Origin: VRUE01 sp963725085
GTDB lineage: Bacteria > Actinomycetota > Thermoleophilia > Solirubrobacterales > 70-9
DNA: 64,000 nt
Direction: 5' to 3'
NCBI GenBank assembly: GCA_963725085.1
Contig: CAVRXM010000001.1
Span: forward strand, 744,001 to 808,000
The notes under the pieces are model-generated. The model had not been told where the DNA came from. It was given only the letters and a program-made list of their open reading frames with translations, and did not search any database. Below are positions 8,575-16,649 of this stretch, one piece after another (the stretch's first letter is position 1; each line of letters starts with the position of its first letter). The translations under genes and the position numbers were made by a program.

Positions 8575-9473
8575 CTACTCGATCTGCAGCAGCCGCTCCG
8601 GCTCGTGCTCGACCTGGAGCGTGGTGTGGTGGATGTCGAACTCGTCCTCGAGCAGGCCGGAGAGCTCGAGCCGTGCCAGGTGGCAATCGGCGTCGCGCCT
8701 GACGATCACGTGCGCGGCCAGCGCCGGGAACTCGGAGGTGACCTCCCAGACGTGGAGGTCGTGGACCTCGACCACCCCGGGCTGTTCGCACATCCGCCGG
8801 CCGATCTCCTCGGGGTCGATCCCCTTCGGCGCCGCCTCGAGGAAGACGCGGCCGGAGTCGCGGAGCAGGCCGTAGGCGGAGCGCAGCATCAGCAGCGCGA
8901 CCAGGATCGAGACGATCGGGTCGGCGCGCTCGAACCCGGTGGTGATGATCAGGATCGCTGCGATCGCGGTCCCGATGAACGCGTAGAGGTCGGTCAGCAT
9001 GTGCTGGTAGCTGCCCTCGACGTTGAGCCTCTCGCGGTTGGCGCCGGCGAGCACCGCGGTCGCGGTCAGGTTGACGACGATGCCGGCGAGGGCGACGATC
9101 AGCACCAGCCCGCCCTCGACCGAGGGTGGGTCGATCAGCCGGCGGACGGCCTCGATCGCGATCACCGCCGCCAGCACCAGCAGGGTCACCCCGTTCCCCT
9201 GGGCCGAGAGGATCTCGACCCGTTTCAGGCCGAAGGTCATCGCCCCGCCGGGGGGCGCCGGCTGAGGCGGATGGCGACGAGCGAGAGGCCGATCGCCGCC
9301 GCGTCGGTGAGCATGTGCGCGGCGTCGGAGAGCAGCGCCAGCGAGTTCGCGAGGATGCCGGCGATCACCTCTCCGGCCATCAGGCCGAGGATCAATGCCA
9401 GCGCGATCCAGAGCCTGCCGCGGTCGGCGTCGGCGGAGACGCCGTGGCTGTGGCCGTGGTGGGAGTGGGCCAT
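8575..9473 (-). CDS. Cation diffusion facilitator (CzcD/ZitB-like) metal efflux transporter, frame broken near 9240
   Basis: The N-terminal part (ATG 9473) is MAHSHHGHSHG, a His-rich metal-binding start, followed by helices and LSDAAHMLTDAAAIGLSL, the CDF signature with H/D metal ligands. The frame then breaks in the CCCCGCCGGGGGGC run at ~9241-9256 and continues one base over as MTFGLKRVEILSAQGNG, further helices, a second metal-site helix (HMLTDLYAFIGT) and a C-terminal cytoplasmic domain ending HTTLQVEHEPERLLQIE. Restoring one base gives 299 residues, the normal CDF length. Likely substrate Zn or another divalent metal, exported by proton antiport. It converges on lysS. Confidence 0.88.
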
Positions 9474-9482
9474 CGCCGGCTC

Positions 9483-10243
9483 CTAGGACGGCGAGCGGAG
9501 GAGACCGCCGTCGATCGGGATCGTCGCGCCGGTGATGTAGGCGGCGCGCTTGGAGCAGAGGAAGGCGACGAGGTCGCCGTACTCCTCGGGCCTCCCCAGC
9601 CGCCCCGCCGGCACTTCGGTCCGGGCCGCGGCTTCGGCGGCCTCGAGCGAGCCGTCCTCGCCGGCGAGGCGTTCGGTGGCGAAGCGCCCGGTCGCGACCG
9701 TGTTGACGGTGATGCCGTCGCCGGCGACCTCGCGCGACAGCGTCTTCAGGAACCCGACCGCCGCCATCCGGTGGGAGTTGGAGAGGTTGAGGCCGGGGAT
9801 CGGCTCGCGGGTAGAGGTCGAGCCGACGTTGACGATCCGGCCCCAGCCTCGCTCGCGCATCCCCGGCACCACCGCCCCGGCGAGGGTCATCGGGGCGAGG
9901 ACAAGCGAGCGGTAGGCCTCCTCCCACTCTGCGATGTCCTGGTCGAGGGCGCCTCCGAACGGCGGCCCGCCGGTGTTGGCGACGAGGATCTCGACCGGGC
10001 CGATGGCGCCCGCGATCTCGCTCGGGAGGGCGCGAGGCGGTCGAGGTCGGACGCGTCGGCGACGAAGGGGGTGACGTCGCCGTCGATCGCCGAGGCCGCC
10101 TCCTCGATCCTCTCCGGCGAGCGGCTGGCGATCGCGACCCTCGCTCCTTCGCGCGCCAGCGCGCCGGCTATCCCGCGGCCGATCCCGCGGCTCGCCCCCA
10201 TCACCAGCGCCACGCGCCCGTCGAGCCCGAGGTCCATGCTCAT
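9483..10243 (-). CDS. Short-chain dehydrogenase/reductase family protein lacking the YxxxK motif; frame broken near 10035
   Basis: The Rossmann start ALVMGASRGIGRGIAGALAR (cofactor loop) and VADASDLDRL are in one frame. At about 10030-10040 (CTCGCGCCC) the sense moves one base to LPSEIAGAIGPVEILVANTG, and the rest runs to IPIDGGLLRSPS. One added base restores ~253 residues. The catalytic Tyr-x3-Lys is replaced: the stretch SNSHRMAAVGFLKTL aligns where YxASKAA normally lies, leaving Ser and Arg. This is an atypical SDR subgroup, so ordinary reductase activity should not be assumed. It ends 10 bp upstream of the CDF gene's start, on the same strand. Confidence 0.85.
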
Positions 10244-10284
10244 GGATCCGATTCTCGCACCGCGCCGTTAGAGTTCACGCCTCT

Positions 10285-10380
10285 GCGCCCGTAGCTCAGT
10301 GGTCAACGGACCCTTCACGGGGTCCAAAGAGCGTCGGTCTTTCAAGCCGAAGGTCGCGAGTTCGATTCTCGTCGGGCGCA
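10285..10380 (+). tRNA. tRNA-Glu (TTC) with a hairpin insertion in the D-loop
   Basis: The acceptor stem GCGCCCG/CGGGCGC pairs fully with discriminator A10380. D-stem GCTC/GAGC; anticodon stem TCGGT/GCCGA with loop CTTTCAA (anticodon TTC, Glu); T-arm GCGAG-TTCGATT-CTCGT. The D-loop is 31 nt instead of 8-11: between AGTGGTCA and AGAGC lies an extra segment of about 21 nt that folds as GGACCC-TTCACG-GGGTCC (10308-10325). Removing it leaves a normal ~75-nt tRNA. No CCA is encoded. It could be an insertion, an intron-like element or an inactive copy. Confidence 0.8.
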
Positions 10381-10384
10381 TCCC

Positions 10385-10400
10385 GGAGCCGAAAGGCTCC
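10385..10400. terminator. Hairpin between tRNA-Glu and a convergent gene, likely bidirectional terminator
   Basis: GGAGCC-GAAA-GGCTCC is a perfect 6-bp stem with a GNRA tetraloop, placed 4 bp after tRNA-Glu and 5 bp after the stop of the convergent propeller gene. There is only a very short T-run, so termination strength is uncertain. Confidence 0.5.
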
Positions 10401-10405
10401 TTGCC

Positions 10406-11422
10406 TCACCGGTTCCAGTCCGGTTCGAAGCCGTTCTTGACGATCACCTTCTTCTTGCCGCCGCCGTAGGGCACGACGGCGATCTTCTGCCCCGGCCCGG
10501 TTTCGACGCTGGTCTCGCCGAGCACCTGCTTCCCGTCCTTCGAGATCGCCGTGCCGAAGAAGCCGATCTCCATGTCGCCGGGAATCAGCTTGTGTTCGGC
10601 GCCGTTGCGCGGGTTGACCGCGACCGCGTAGGCCGTGTCCTGGCCGCCGAACTCGGCCAGCAGACGGCGCCCGTTCGCCGAGAAGGCGACCGGCGAGAGA
10701 CCGAAGAGCAGCGGCGCCACCTTGGTGTGGGTCAGCTGGCGGACCGTGCCGCCGTTCCGGTTCATCACGTAGAGCTGGGCTTTCGGGCCGACCGGGCTCT
10801 TCAGGTTGCGGACCCTGTCGAAGATGATCCGTCCGTCCGGGCTCCAGAGCGGTGAGACCGACCGGTGGTCCTTCGTCAGCGCCACCGGCTTGCCGCCGCC
10901 GACGCCGCCTCGGAACAGGTCCCCGCTCAGCGAGAAGGCCTTGCCGGACTTCGCGAAGACCAGTTCGCTCCCGTCCGGGGAGAAGTCGAAGCCGTTGAAG
11001 AACCCCTGCGCGACGACGGTCTGCCTGCCGCTGGCGAGGTCGATGACGACCAGCTTGCGCTTGCCGAGTTCGTGGCCGCGCTCGGCGGCGACCATCTCCG
11101 AGTTCGGCGAGAAGGCGAAGTCGAACTGTTCCCGCCAGCCCTTCATCAGGGGCCGCGGCGCCCCGCCGCCGGCGGGGACGATGACCATTTCCGGGCTCTT
11201 CCCGGCTCGCAGGTAGACGATCGAGTGGCCGTCGGGGCTGATGTGGGGCGAGCTGCCGGCGCCGATCCGGTGGGCGCCGTTGCCGTTGTCGCCGGCGGCG
11301 AAGACCGCCGGGTGCTGCGGGTTGCGAGTGAAGACCAGGGTCGCGCCGGCGCTCGCCGGGAGGAGCAGCGCGCAGGCCAGGCCGAGCAGTGCGATCGCGC
11401 CCGCGCTCCGGAGTCCGGTCAT
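10406..11422 (-). CDS. Secreted TolB/WD40-like beta-propeller protein
   Basis: The 338-residue protein has a clear signal peptide (MTGLRSAGAIALLGLACALL, cleaved after SAGA-type residues near 28). It then carries repeated propeller blades of the TolB/PD40 type: PHISPDGHSIVYLRAG, FAFSPNSEMVAAERG, FSPDGSELVFAK and PLWSPDGRIIFDR, four S-P-(D/N)-G/S tetrads that mark successive blades. It ends with a basic Gly/Lys region (GGGKKKVIVKNG). It is probably exported and binds peptide or polymer; no catalytic residues are seen. It is a monocistron. A second gene of this type, decayed, lies at 38988-39965. Confidence 0.8.
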   Translation of the reverse strand: MTGLRSAGAIALLGLACALLLPASAGATLVFTRNPQHPAVFAAGDNGNGAHRIGAGSSPHISPDGHSIVYLRAGKSPEMVIVPAGGGAPRPLMKGWREQFDFAFSPNSEMVAAERGHELGKRKLVVIDLASGRQTVVAQGFFNGFDFSPDGSELVFAKSGKAFSLSGDLFRGGVGGGKPVALTKDHRSVSPLWSPDGRIIFDRVRNLKSPVGPKAQLYVMNRNGGTVRQLTHTKVAPLLFGLSPVAFSANGRRLLAEFGGQDTAYAVAVNPRNGAEHKLIPGDMEIGFFGTAISKDGKQVLGETSVETGPGQKIAVVPYGGGKKKVIVKNGFEPDWNR

Positions 11423-11554
11423 CGACCGATGCTACTCGCCCCGGGGAGACCGTCCGCAGGCGCGGACCGCTGTCGTGGTCCTGCTTCAAGGAGACGCTGA
11501 CGATTGCCGGCTCCTCCCGCACCAGCTACCGCCGGCTGAAGATCGTCCGCTAGC
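11423..11554. other. Intergenic stretch with a possible coding remnant
   Basis: On the + strand about 11484-11552 reads FKETLTIAGSSRTSYRRL and a stop, which looks like the tail of a secreted Ig-like protein. No start or body is present, so it may be a leftover fragment or chance. Confidence 0.2.
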
Positions 11555-12095
11555 TCAGTCCGGGTGGGCCCTGGCCCCTTCGTGGGCTTGGCCACGAGCG
11601 CGCAGACGGCCGCTGATCACCGCGCCCGCTCCGCCCAGCAACCCGATCGCCAATACACCGAGGCCCCAACCGACGCCGGTCAGGTCGATTCCGAGGGCGC
11701 CATCGATCGACCAGGTCACCGGCCCGATGCGATCACAGCGAAGGCGGTGGTCGCCAGGACGAAGTTCTCCTCGTCGCCCCGTTCGGTTTTCCAGATCCCG
11801 TTCGGCTCGTCGACGGCGATGACGGCGGCGGTCATCACCGCGATCAACACCACAGCGGCGAGCGCGCGTGAGACGCCCGAGTGCCATGAGTGCGCCGCCG
11901 ACGAACTCCGAGGCTCCGGCCAGCAGCGCCTGCCGGCGCCGGGCCGCAGCGCCAGTTTCTCGAACATCTCCGCCGTCCCGCCCAGGCCGGCACCGCCAAG
12001 GACGCCGAAGGGCTTCTGCGAGCCATGGCCGATGAAGAGCTTCGCCGCCAGGCTCGCAGCGCCAAAGAGGAGGTCCTGGTCATGGCGACGCTCAT
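11555..12095 (-). pseudogene. Decayed DoxX/DoxD-family membrane protein gene
   Basis: Following the sense across frames gives a full DoxX-like protein: DLLFGAASLAAKLFIGHGSQ, EMFEKLALRPG, then one base over ALLAGASEFVGGALMALG, then ALAAVVLIAVMTAAVIAVDE with NGIWKTERGDEENFVLAT, and another frame for GPVTWSIDGALGIDLTG. The GHGSQK and E-x-N segments are typical of DoxX, a four-helix membrane protein linked to quinol oxidation or thiosulfate handling. At least three, and with the start four, single-base frame changes in ~540 bp make this the densest break in the first 40 kb, so real decay is likely. Confidence 0.7.
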
Positions 12096-12146
12096 CGATT
12101 TGCCCGTCCCTCACCAGCTACCTGACCGGCTGGAGTATCGGGTCGG

Positions 12147-12479
12147 CTAGCCCGGGTCGCCGCGAAGCGGCCGGGGGAGCTGCGCGCACAGCCAGGCAAA
12201 CAGCCCGATCGCGATCGCGACGCCCACCCAGTGGAGGCCGAGGAGGACGAAGAGGGCGCTGGGGATCCCGGCGAGCACGGCCCTGACCAGAACGGGCTCG
12301 GTCGCCAGTCCCACCACCCTGGCCGTGAACCAGGCGCACAGAAGCCAGACCAGCGGGCCGGTCACCCAGCCCCAGCTCGCGAAGAAGGAGTGCGGCAGCA
12401 GCAGGCCGAGGATCAGCGACAGAACCGCCACCGCCACGACCTGGACGACCGCCACCCGCCAGAGGATCTCCGAGTCCAC
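12147..12479 (-). CDS. Small integral membrane protein of unknown function
   Basis: The 110-residue protein has about four hydrophobic segments (VAVVQVVAVAVLSLILGLLL, VTGPLVWLLCAWFTARVVGL, a segment around AGIPSALFVLLGL and HWVGVAIAIGLFAWLC), with short polar links and a basic C-terminus. There are no catalytic motifs. It lies upstream of the decayed DoxX gene and downstream of the VOC gene, all on the minus strand. Family not recognised. Confidence 0.65.
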   Translation of the reverse strand: MDSEILWRVAVVQVVAVAVLSLILGLLLPHSFFASWGWVTGPLVWLLCAWFTARVVGLATEPVLVRAVLAGIPSALFVLLGLHWVGVAIAIGLFAWLCAQLPRPLRGDPG

Positions 12480-12514
12480 GCCCGGATCATCCCATCTGGC
12501 GAGGGGGTGAAGGA

Positions 12515-13000
12515 TCAGGCGGCGGGCGCCCCGTCCGCGGCAGCCCTCAGCGCCGCCAGGTCGAGTTTTCGCATCGGCATCATCGCCTTCATCGCCCGGT
12601 CGGCCCGCTCGCGATCGGAGTCGTCGAAGATCTCATAGACCTCCGTCGGCACGACCTGCCAGGAGAGGCCGAAACGGTCCTTGACCCAGCCGCACATGCC
12701 CTCCTCGCCATCGTCAGTGAGCTTCTCCCAGTAGTAGTCGATTTCGTCCTGGGTCTCGCATTCGATCGCGAACGAGACCGCCTCGTCGAATTTGAACTGG
12801 GAGCCGCCGTTGATCCCGACGAACCGCTGTCCGTCGAGCTCGAACTCGACCGTCAGGGCCAGCTCGGTATCGCGCCCACCGGACTCGGTGTAGTGGTTGA
12901 CGTTGACGATCCGCGAGTTGTCGAAGACCGACGTGTAGAACTCGGCGGCCTCCTCGGCCTCGGTGTCGAACCACAGGTTGGGGACGATCTTCCCTTTCAT
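12515..13000 (-). CDS. VOC-family protein (PhnB/3-demethylubiquinone-methyltransferase-like fold)
   Basis: From ATG 13000 (good Shine-Dalgarno AAGGAGG just upstream) the 161-residue protein begins MKGKIVPNLWFDTEAEEAAE, followed by FYTSVFDNSRI and NHYTESG, the PhnB-like glyoxalase/bleomycin-resistance fold. FVGINGGSQFKFDEAVSFAI and GMCGWVKDRFGLSWQVVP complete two beta-alpha-beta modules. Members of this group are small, often metal-free, and mostly of unknown substrate. The longer reading frame from 13087 adds a non-conserved leader. Confidence 0.88.
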   Translation of the reverse strand: MKGKIVPNLWFDTEAEEAAEFYTSVFDNSRIVNVNHYTESGGRDTELALTVEFELDGQRFVGINGGSQFKFDEAVSFAIECETQDEIDYYWEKLTDDGEEGMCGWVKDRFGLSWQVVPTEVYEIFDDSDRERADRAMKAMMPMRKLDLAALRAAADGAPAA

Positions 13001-13090
13001 CGCTTCCTCCTTCGCGGGTCGGTTCTCGGTCGGATACCCGGCCGGGACCCCTCGGCACAATGGGCCGACACCAGTCTCAGCCCACACAGC

Positions 13091-13498
13091 TCAGGTATTC
13101 GCGGGGCGCTCGACGGGCAGGCCGTCCGCCAGCCAGGCCTGGACCCCGCCGATGACGTCGGTCGCATCGAGGCCGAAGCGGCGCAGGCTCGCCGCCGCCA
13201 GGCTCGACTGGTAGCCCTCGTTGCAGACGACGATCACCCGCGCGCCGGGCCGGGCGAGGTCGGGGATGCGGTGATCGCAGCCGGGGTCGAGCCGCCACTC
13301 GAGAACATTGCGGGAGACCACCTCGGCGTTCGGCAGCTCGCCGTCGCGGCTGCGCTGCTCGATGGGCCGGATGTCGACTATCACCGTCCCGTCAGCCGAC
13401 TCCGCCAGAGCCTGCGCCGGTGTCACCCGGACCAGGCCCGACCTGGCCGAGGCGAGCAGCTCATCGACACCGATGACGGCTTCCGGGTCCCCGGTCAC
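13091..13498 (-). CDS. Rhodanese-like domain protein
   Basis: The domain runs from VTPAQALAESADGTVIVDIR to GGVQAWLADGLPVERP. The loop VVCNEGYQSS carries the active-site Cys, so a sulfurtransferase is plausible. The start is uncertain: GTG 13498 (MTGDPEAVIGVDELL, 135 aa) is chosen because residues before it (from 13585) look unlike the family. It diverges from the GFA gene. Confidence 0.82.
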   Translation of the reverse strand: MTGDPEAVIGVDELLASARSGLVRVTPAQALAESADGTVIVDIRPIEQRSRDGELPNAEVVSRNVLEWRLDPGCDHRIPDLARPGARVIVVCNEGYQSSLAAASLRRFGLDATDVIGGVQAWLADGLPVERPANT

Positions 13499-13602
13499 GG
13501 TGATCGATTGTTGCCGATAAATCCGGGCGGCGCTCGTCTCCCCGGTGGTAGCGTTGCCCTGGGAGCGCCGTCGGTCTAACGCCAATTCGAAGAGAGGTCG
13601 TT

Positions 13603-13992
13603 ATGAGTGAAACGCTCAAGGGCGCATGCCTGTGCGGCGGCGTCGAGTACGAGCTGACGGATCCCGAGGGGTTGGGGTACTGCCACTGCAGCCGCTGCCA
13701 GCGCTGGACGGGCTCCAGCCTCGCCGGTGTGGTCGTCGCGCCCGAGAACTTCACGATCACGAAGGGCGAGGACCTTGTCTCCCGGTATGAGAGCGAGTTC
13801 GCGCCGCGCAACTTCTGCAGCAACTGCGGCTCCAGCATCTATGACGACCTCGGCGAGAAATACTTCGTCGCCGCAGGGTTGATGCGTGAGCTGGACCTCG
13901 AACCCAGCTTCCATCTCCAGGTCGAATACAAAGCGAACTGGCACCAGATCGGCGACGACGCCCCGCAGTACGCGGAAAACCCACCGGCCTGA
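13603..13992 (+). CDS. GFA (glutathione-dependent formaldehyde-activating / CENP-V fold) protein
   Basis: The 129-residue protein has all zinc-ligand motifs of the fold: CLCGGVEYEL near residue 10, CHCSRCQRWTGS near 27 and FCSNCGSSIYDD near 71. In known members two zinc ions are held by these Cys; a true role with glutathione is unlikely in actinobacteria, and the substrate is unknown. The start has GAGAGG about 10 bases upstream. It stands alone, divergent from the rhodanese gene. Confidence 0.88.
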   Translation: MSETLKGACLCGGVEYELTDPEGLGYCHCSRCQRWTGSSLAGVVVAPENFTITKGEDLVSRYESEFAPRNFCSNCGSSIYDDLGEKYFVAAGLMRELDLEPSFHLQVEYKANWHQIGDDAPQYAENPPA

Positions 13993-14109
13993 CCGACAGC
14001 TCGGCCGGCCGCGCCGGTTGCTGCCCGCGGGTTAGTCTGGCGCGCCACGGAGCACTACTCACCCGAGCGACTGGCGGAGAGAAGGGAGCGGGCGCGCCGG
14101 CAGCGAATC

Positions 14110-15036
14110 ATGCGCCGCCGGCGTCGGATCGCTGCCCTGATCCTTATCGGGGCCCTCATCGCCGCCGCCGTAAAGCTGCGCGATCTGGGCGGCGACGGCT
14201 CGCGCGGGCGCACCGTCACCAACGTCGCCTCCGTCACCGAGATGGTGCGCAATGCTCGACCCCAGGCGAGCTGGCGCCCTCATCGCGGCCCGGTGCCGAT
14301 CCTCGTCTACCACGCGCTCGGAACCCCGCCGCCGACCGAGGCCTACCCCGGGCTCTATGTCACCCAGGGCGAATTTCGCGAAGAGATGGCCTGGCTCGAC
14401 GCCGGCGGCTATCAGGGCGTCACCCTCGACGAGGTCGAGCGCGCCTGGTACCAGGGTGGGACGCTGCCGGCGAAGCCGATCGTCATCACCTTCGACAACG
14501 GGTATCCGGAGCAGGTCCGCTTCGCGCCCTCGGTCCTCGACCAGTACGGGTGGCCGGGAGTGCTATTCGAGATCACGAAGGATCACCTCACCCCGCCCTA
14601 CATTCGACCGATCATCGCCAGGGGCTGGGAGGTCGACTCACACTCGGCCACCCACCCGGACCTGACGCAGCTGAGCGGCGCCGACCTCGCTTACGAGGTG
14701 GCGGGCTCGCGCCGGTTCCTGCAGCGCACCTACCGGGTCCCGTCCGACAACTTCTGCTACCCGTCGAGCATCTACGACAGCACGACGATCGCGGCCGTGA
14801 CGGCAGCCGGCTACACCGGCGCCGTGACCGAGGAACCCGGCTACGCCAGCCGCGACCGGCCCTACGAACTGAACCGCTACGAGATCGAGGGCGGCCAGGG
14901 CGTCGAAGCCCTGGCGGCCGACCTTGAGGGCCAGGGGGACGCCGGGGCCTCGAGCGCTAGTCGAGCCAGCGCTGCTGAACCGCGCCGAGCGAGAGCGCCC
15001 GCGGCGACTCGCCGAGAGCCCACCGGGCCGCCCTGA
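14110..15036 (+). CDS. Membrane-anchored polysaccharide deacetylase (NodB-like)
   Basis: An N-terminal basic stretch plus one hydrophobic helix (IAALILIGALIAAAVKL) anchors or exports the protein. The NodB-type domain follows: PVPILVYHALG, IVITFDNGYPEQ (the TFDDG motif with Asn for the second Asp), DSHSATHPDLTQL (metal-binding His pair) and FCYPSSIYD (RxxY/F-type motif). It probably removes N-acetyl groups from a cell-wall or capsule sugar. The frame runs 80 bp into the convergent amine-oxidase gene with an Ala/Arg/Pro-rich tail. If one G is restored in the GGGGG run near 14934 the protein would instead stop at 14961, so the annotated C-terminus may be wrong. Confidence 0.8.
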   Translation: MRRRRRIAALILIGALIAAAVKLRDLGGDGSRGRTVTNVASVTEMVRNARPQASWRPHRGPVPILVYHALGTPPPTEAYPGLYVTQGEFREEMAWLDAGGYQGVTLDEVERAWYQGGTLPAKPIVITFDNGYPEQVRFAPSVLDQYGWPGVLFEITKDHLTPPYIRPIIARGWEVDSHSATHPDLTQLSGADLAYEVAGSRRFLQRTYRVPSDNFCYPSSIYDSTTIAAVTAAGYTGAVTEEPGYASRDRPYELNRYEIEGGQGVEALAADLEGQGDAGASSASRASAAEPRRARAPAATRREPTGPP

Positions 15037-16267
15037 GGCCCGACGTGAATGCCGCCTGCACGGTTCCGTAGGACTCCGGGACGGTTGCCTCCCCCGCGAA
15101 CGAGAGCCGCTCCGATCCTGACTCGGCGATCGAGCGCATGTCGCCGGCGCCGGCGCCGATCGGGATGTAGCTGTAGGAGCCGTACGCCCAGGGATCCCCG
15201 CGCCAGTCGGTGACGAGCGCCTCGTCCGGCTCAGGGACCTGCCCGAACATTTCCCTCAGGACAACGAGGGCCGCTTCGACCCGCTGCTCGGGGTCAAGCC
15301 CGACCAGGGCCGGGGATGCGGGGGGATTGTGGAAGGCGACCAGGGTCGGGGACCCGGTGTGGCGCGTGAAGTCGAGCCATACCGGAAAGGCCCGGCCCTC
15401 GTCGACATGCGCGATCTGCCAGACGGCTTCGGGCCAGAATCGCTCCGGGAAACGGAGGACGACCTTCTCGATCGTCGCCATCGCCAGCCTCTGCACCGCG
15501 GAATCGTGATCCTCACCAAGTGGAGGATCGAATTCCAGGGCTCCCGATTGCAGGACACCGAGCGGAACCGTGACAACGCCCCGGTCCGCCTCGAAGGTCT
15601 CCAGCCCAGATTGGACCCGCACCCCTTTCTCGTCGTGCTCGATCCTGGTCACGGGGGTCTCGAGCCGCACATCGAGTCCCGTGGACAGCGCCTCGACCAG
15701 CTTCCGATACCCGCCTTCGGGAACGAGGTTGCCGCCGCTTCCCTCGGCGTACTCGGCGGCTCCCGCCAGTGAGATCCGATCGGGCGGCCCGCCGATCACC
15801 ATCGCCCCGACGATCCAGAGCAGCCCGAATCTGGCGAGATCGCGTGCCGGGCCGTCCAGCCCGCGATCGGCCAGGAACCACTCAACGCCGTCGAGGTATC
15901 GATCGCTGTCCGGGAGCGCCGCCAGCGCCTCGGCCGGGTCCCAGTCAGCTCCCGCGGCCGCCGACAGTGCGGTCGCCATCGGCGCATCCATCCAACCGTC
16001 CGACCAGACGGCCATCCGGGAGTGGAACGCGCCATCGTTCCGAGTGCGAATTCCGGCTGCGCCGAGCGCCTCCGCAAGCGGGTTGCCGAACGGGTGGTGG
16101 ACCCAGGCCCCACCGAGGTCGACCGACCCGGATCCGAGCGGGACCGTCCACGTCCGGCCTCCCAGGCGGTCGCGTGCCTCGAGCACGACGACCTCGGTCC
16201 CGGCGCAGCGGGCGGCGTCAGCGGTGGTGAGCCCCGCGACTCCGGCTCCGACCACGATCAATCTCAC
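14957..16267 (-). CDS. Flavin-containing amine oxidase / protoporphyrinogen-oxidase-like FAD oxidoreductase
   Basis: The 436-residue protein opens with the FAD dinucleotide fold VVGAGVAGLTTADAAR and the R-x-G-G-R motif (EARDRLGGRTWT). DLGGAWVHHPFGNP is the substrate/flavin loop, VTVPLGVLQSGALEFDPPL the central motif of amine oxidases, and the C-terminal SFAGEATVPESYGTVQAAFT the second FAD-binding stretch. All expected pieces are present, so it should be functional. The substrate (amine, polyamine or other) is not clear. It overlaps the end of the deacetylase gene on the other strand. Confidence 0.88.
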   Translation of the reverse strand: MRLIVVGAGVAGLTTADAARCAGTEVVVLEARDRLGGRTWTVPLGSGSVDLGGAWVHHPFGNPLAEALGAAGIRTRNDGAFHSRMAVWSDGWMDAPMATALSAAAGADWDPAEALAALPDSDRYLDGVEWFLADRGLDGPARDLARFGLLWIVGAMVIGGPPDRISLAGAAEYAEGSGGNLVPEGGYRKLVEALSTGLDVRLETPVTRIEHDEKGVRVQSGLETFEADRGVVTVPLGVLQSGALEFDPPLGEDHDSAVQRLAMATIEKVVLRFPERFWPEAVWQIAHVDEGRAFPVWLDFTRHTGSPTLVAFHNPPASPALVGLDPEQRVEAALVVLREMFGQVPEPDEALVTDWRGDPWAYGSYSYIPIGAGAGDMRSIAESGSERLSFAGEATVPESYGTVQAAFTSGLRAARWALGESPRALSLGAVQQRWLD

Positions 16268-16343
16268 GATCCGGCCAGGCTAGCCGAATCCCTGAGACCT
16301 GCGGACGGGCGGACCCGCCGGCCGCCATAATCGCCCTCACCCC

Positions 16344-16383
16344 GGGCGGTTAGCTCAGTTGGGAGAGCGCCTGCCCTACAAGC
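16344..16383 (+). pseudogene. 5' half of tRNA-Val (TAC), cut after the anticodon loop
   Basis: Forty bases match the intact tRNA-Val at 38624 except for one base (C for T at position 33), covering acceptor, D-arm and the anticodon stem-loop to CTACAAGC. The sequence then leaves the tRNA. The break point is the same at which the 3' halves begin at 40641, 42102 and 51052, which is a usual crossover place for tyrosine-integrase elements. Confidence 0.85.
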
Positions 16384-16649
16384 GTTAGCGAGATATGACC
16401 GGATTCAGGCAGGGGAGTGTCGTTTCCTGCCCCATTCCAGACGACTCGCGGACCTTCCGCCGGTCGAATGTGTTGGAGTGGTACGTGACCTTGAAACTTG
16501 AGCTCAGGTCCGCTGGAAAGAGCTGGAGAACTGGCTTCGAAAAATGGCCCCCAAATATGGAGGCGGCTGACCTACGGTGCCCGACGTCGCCGCATTAGCT
16601 GACGCTCGTAGCTGGGCTAGAATGCCACATTCGACACAAGCCGGTCCAG
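16384..16649. other. Gene-free stretch after the tRNA-Val half
   Basis: No complete gene. A short open run at about 16510-16575 reads WKELENWLRKMAPKYGGG and a stop. By position next to a tRNA half it could be the C-terminal end of a lost integrase, but it is too short to decide. Confidence 0.25.

Noticed and set aside
10285..10380. tRNA-Sec (selC), because the gene is 96 nt long and contains TTCA in a hairpin loop
   Set aside because: The GGACCC...GGGTCC loop has 6 (or 8) bases, not 7. The second hairpin is a perfect Glu anticodon arm with normal D and T arms around it, and no selenoprotein machinery is seen.
16510..16575. Integrase gene end (WKELENWLRKMAPKYGGG)
   Set aside because: Only about 18 codons and no catalytic Arg/His/Tyr residues; kept as a remark, not called as a gene.
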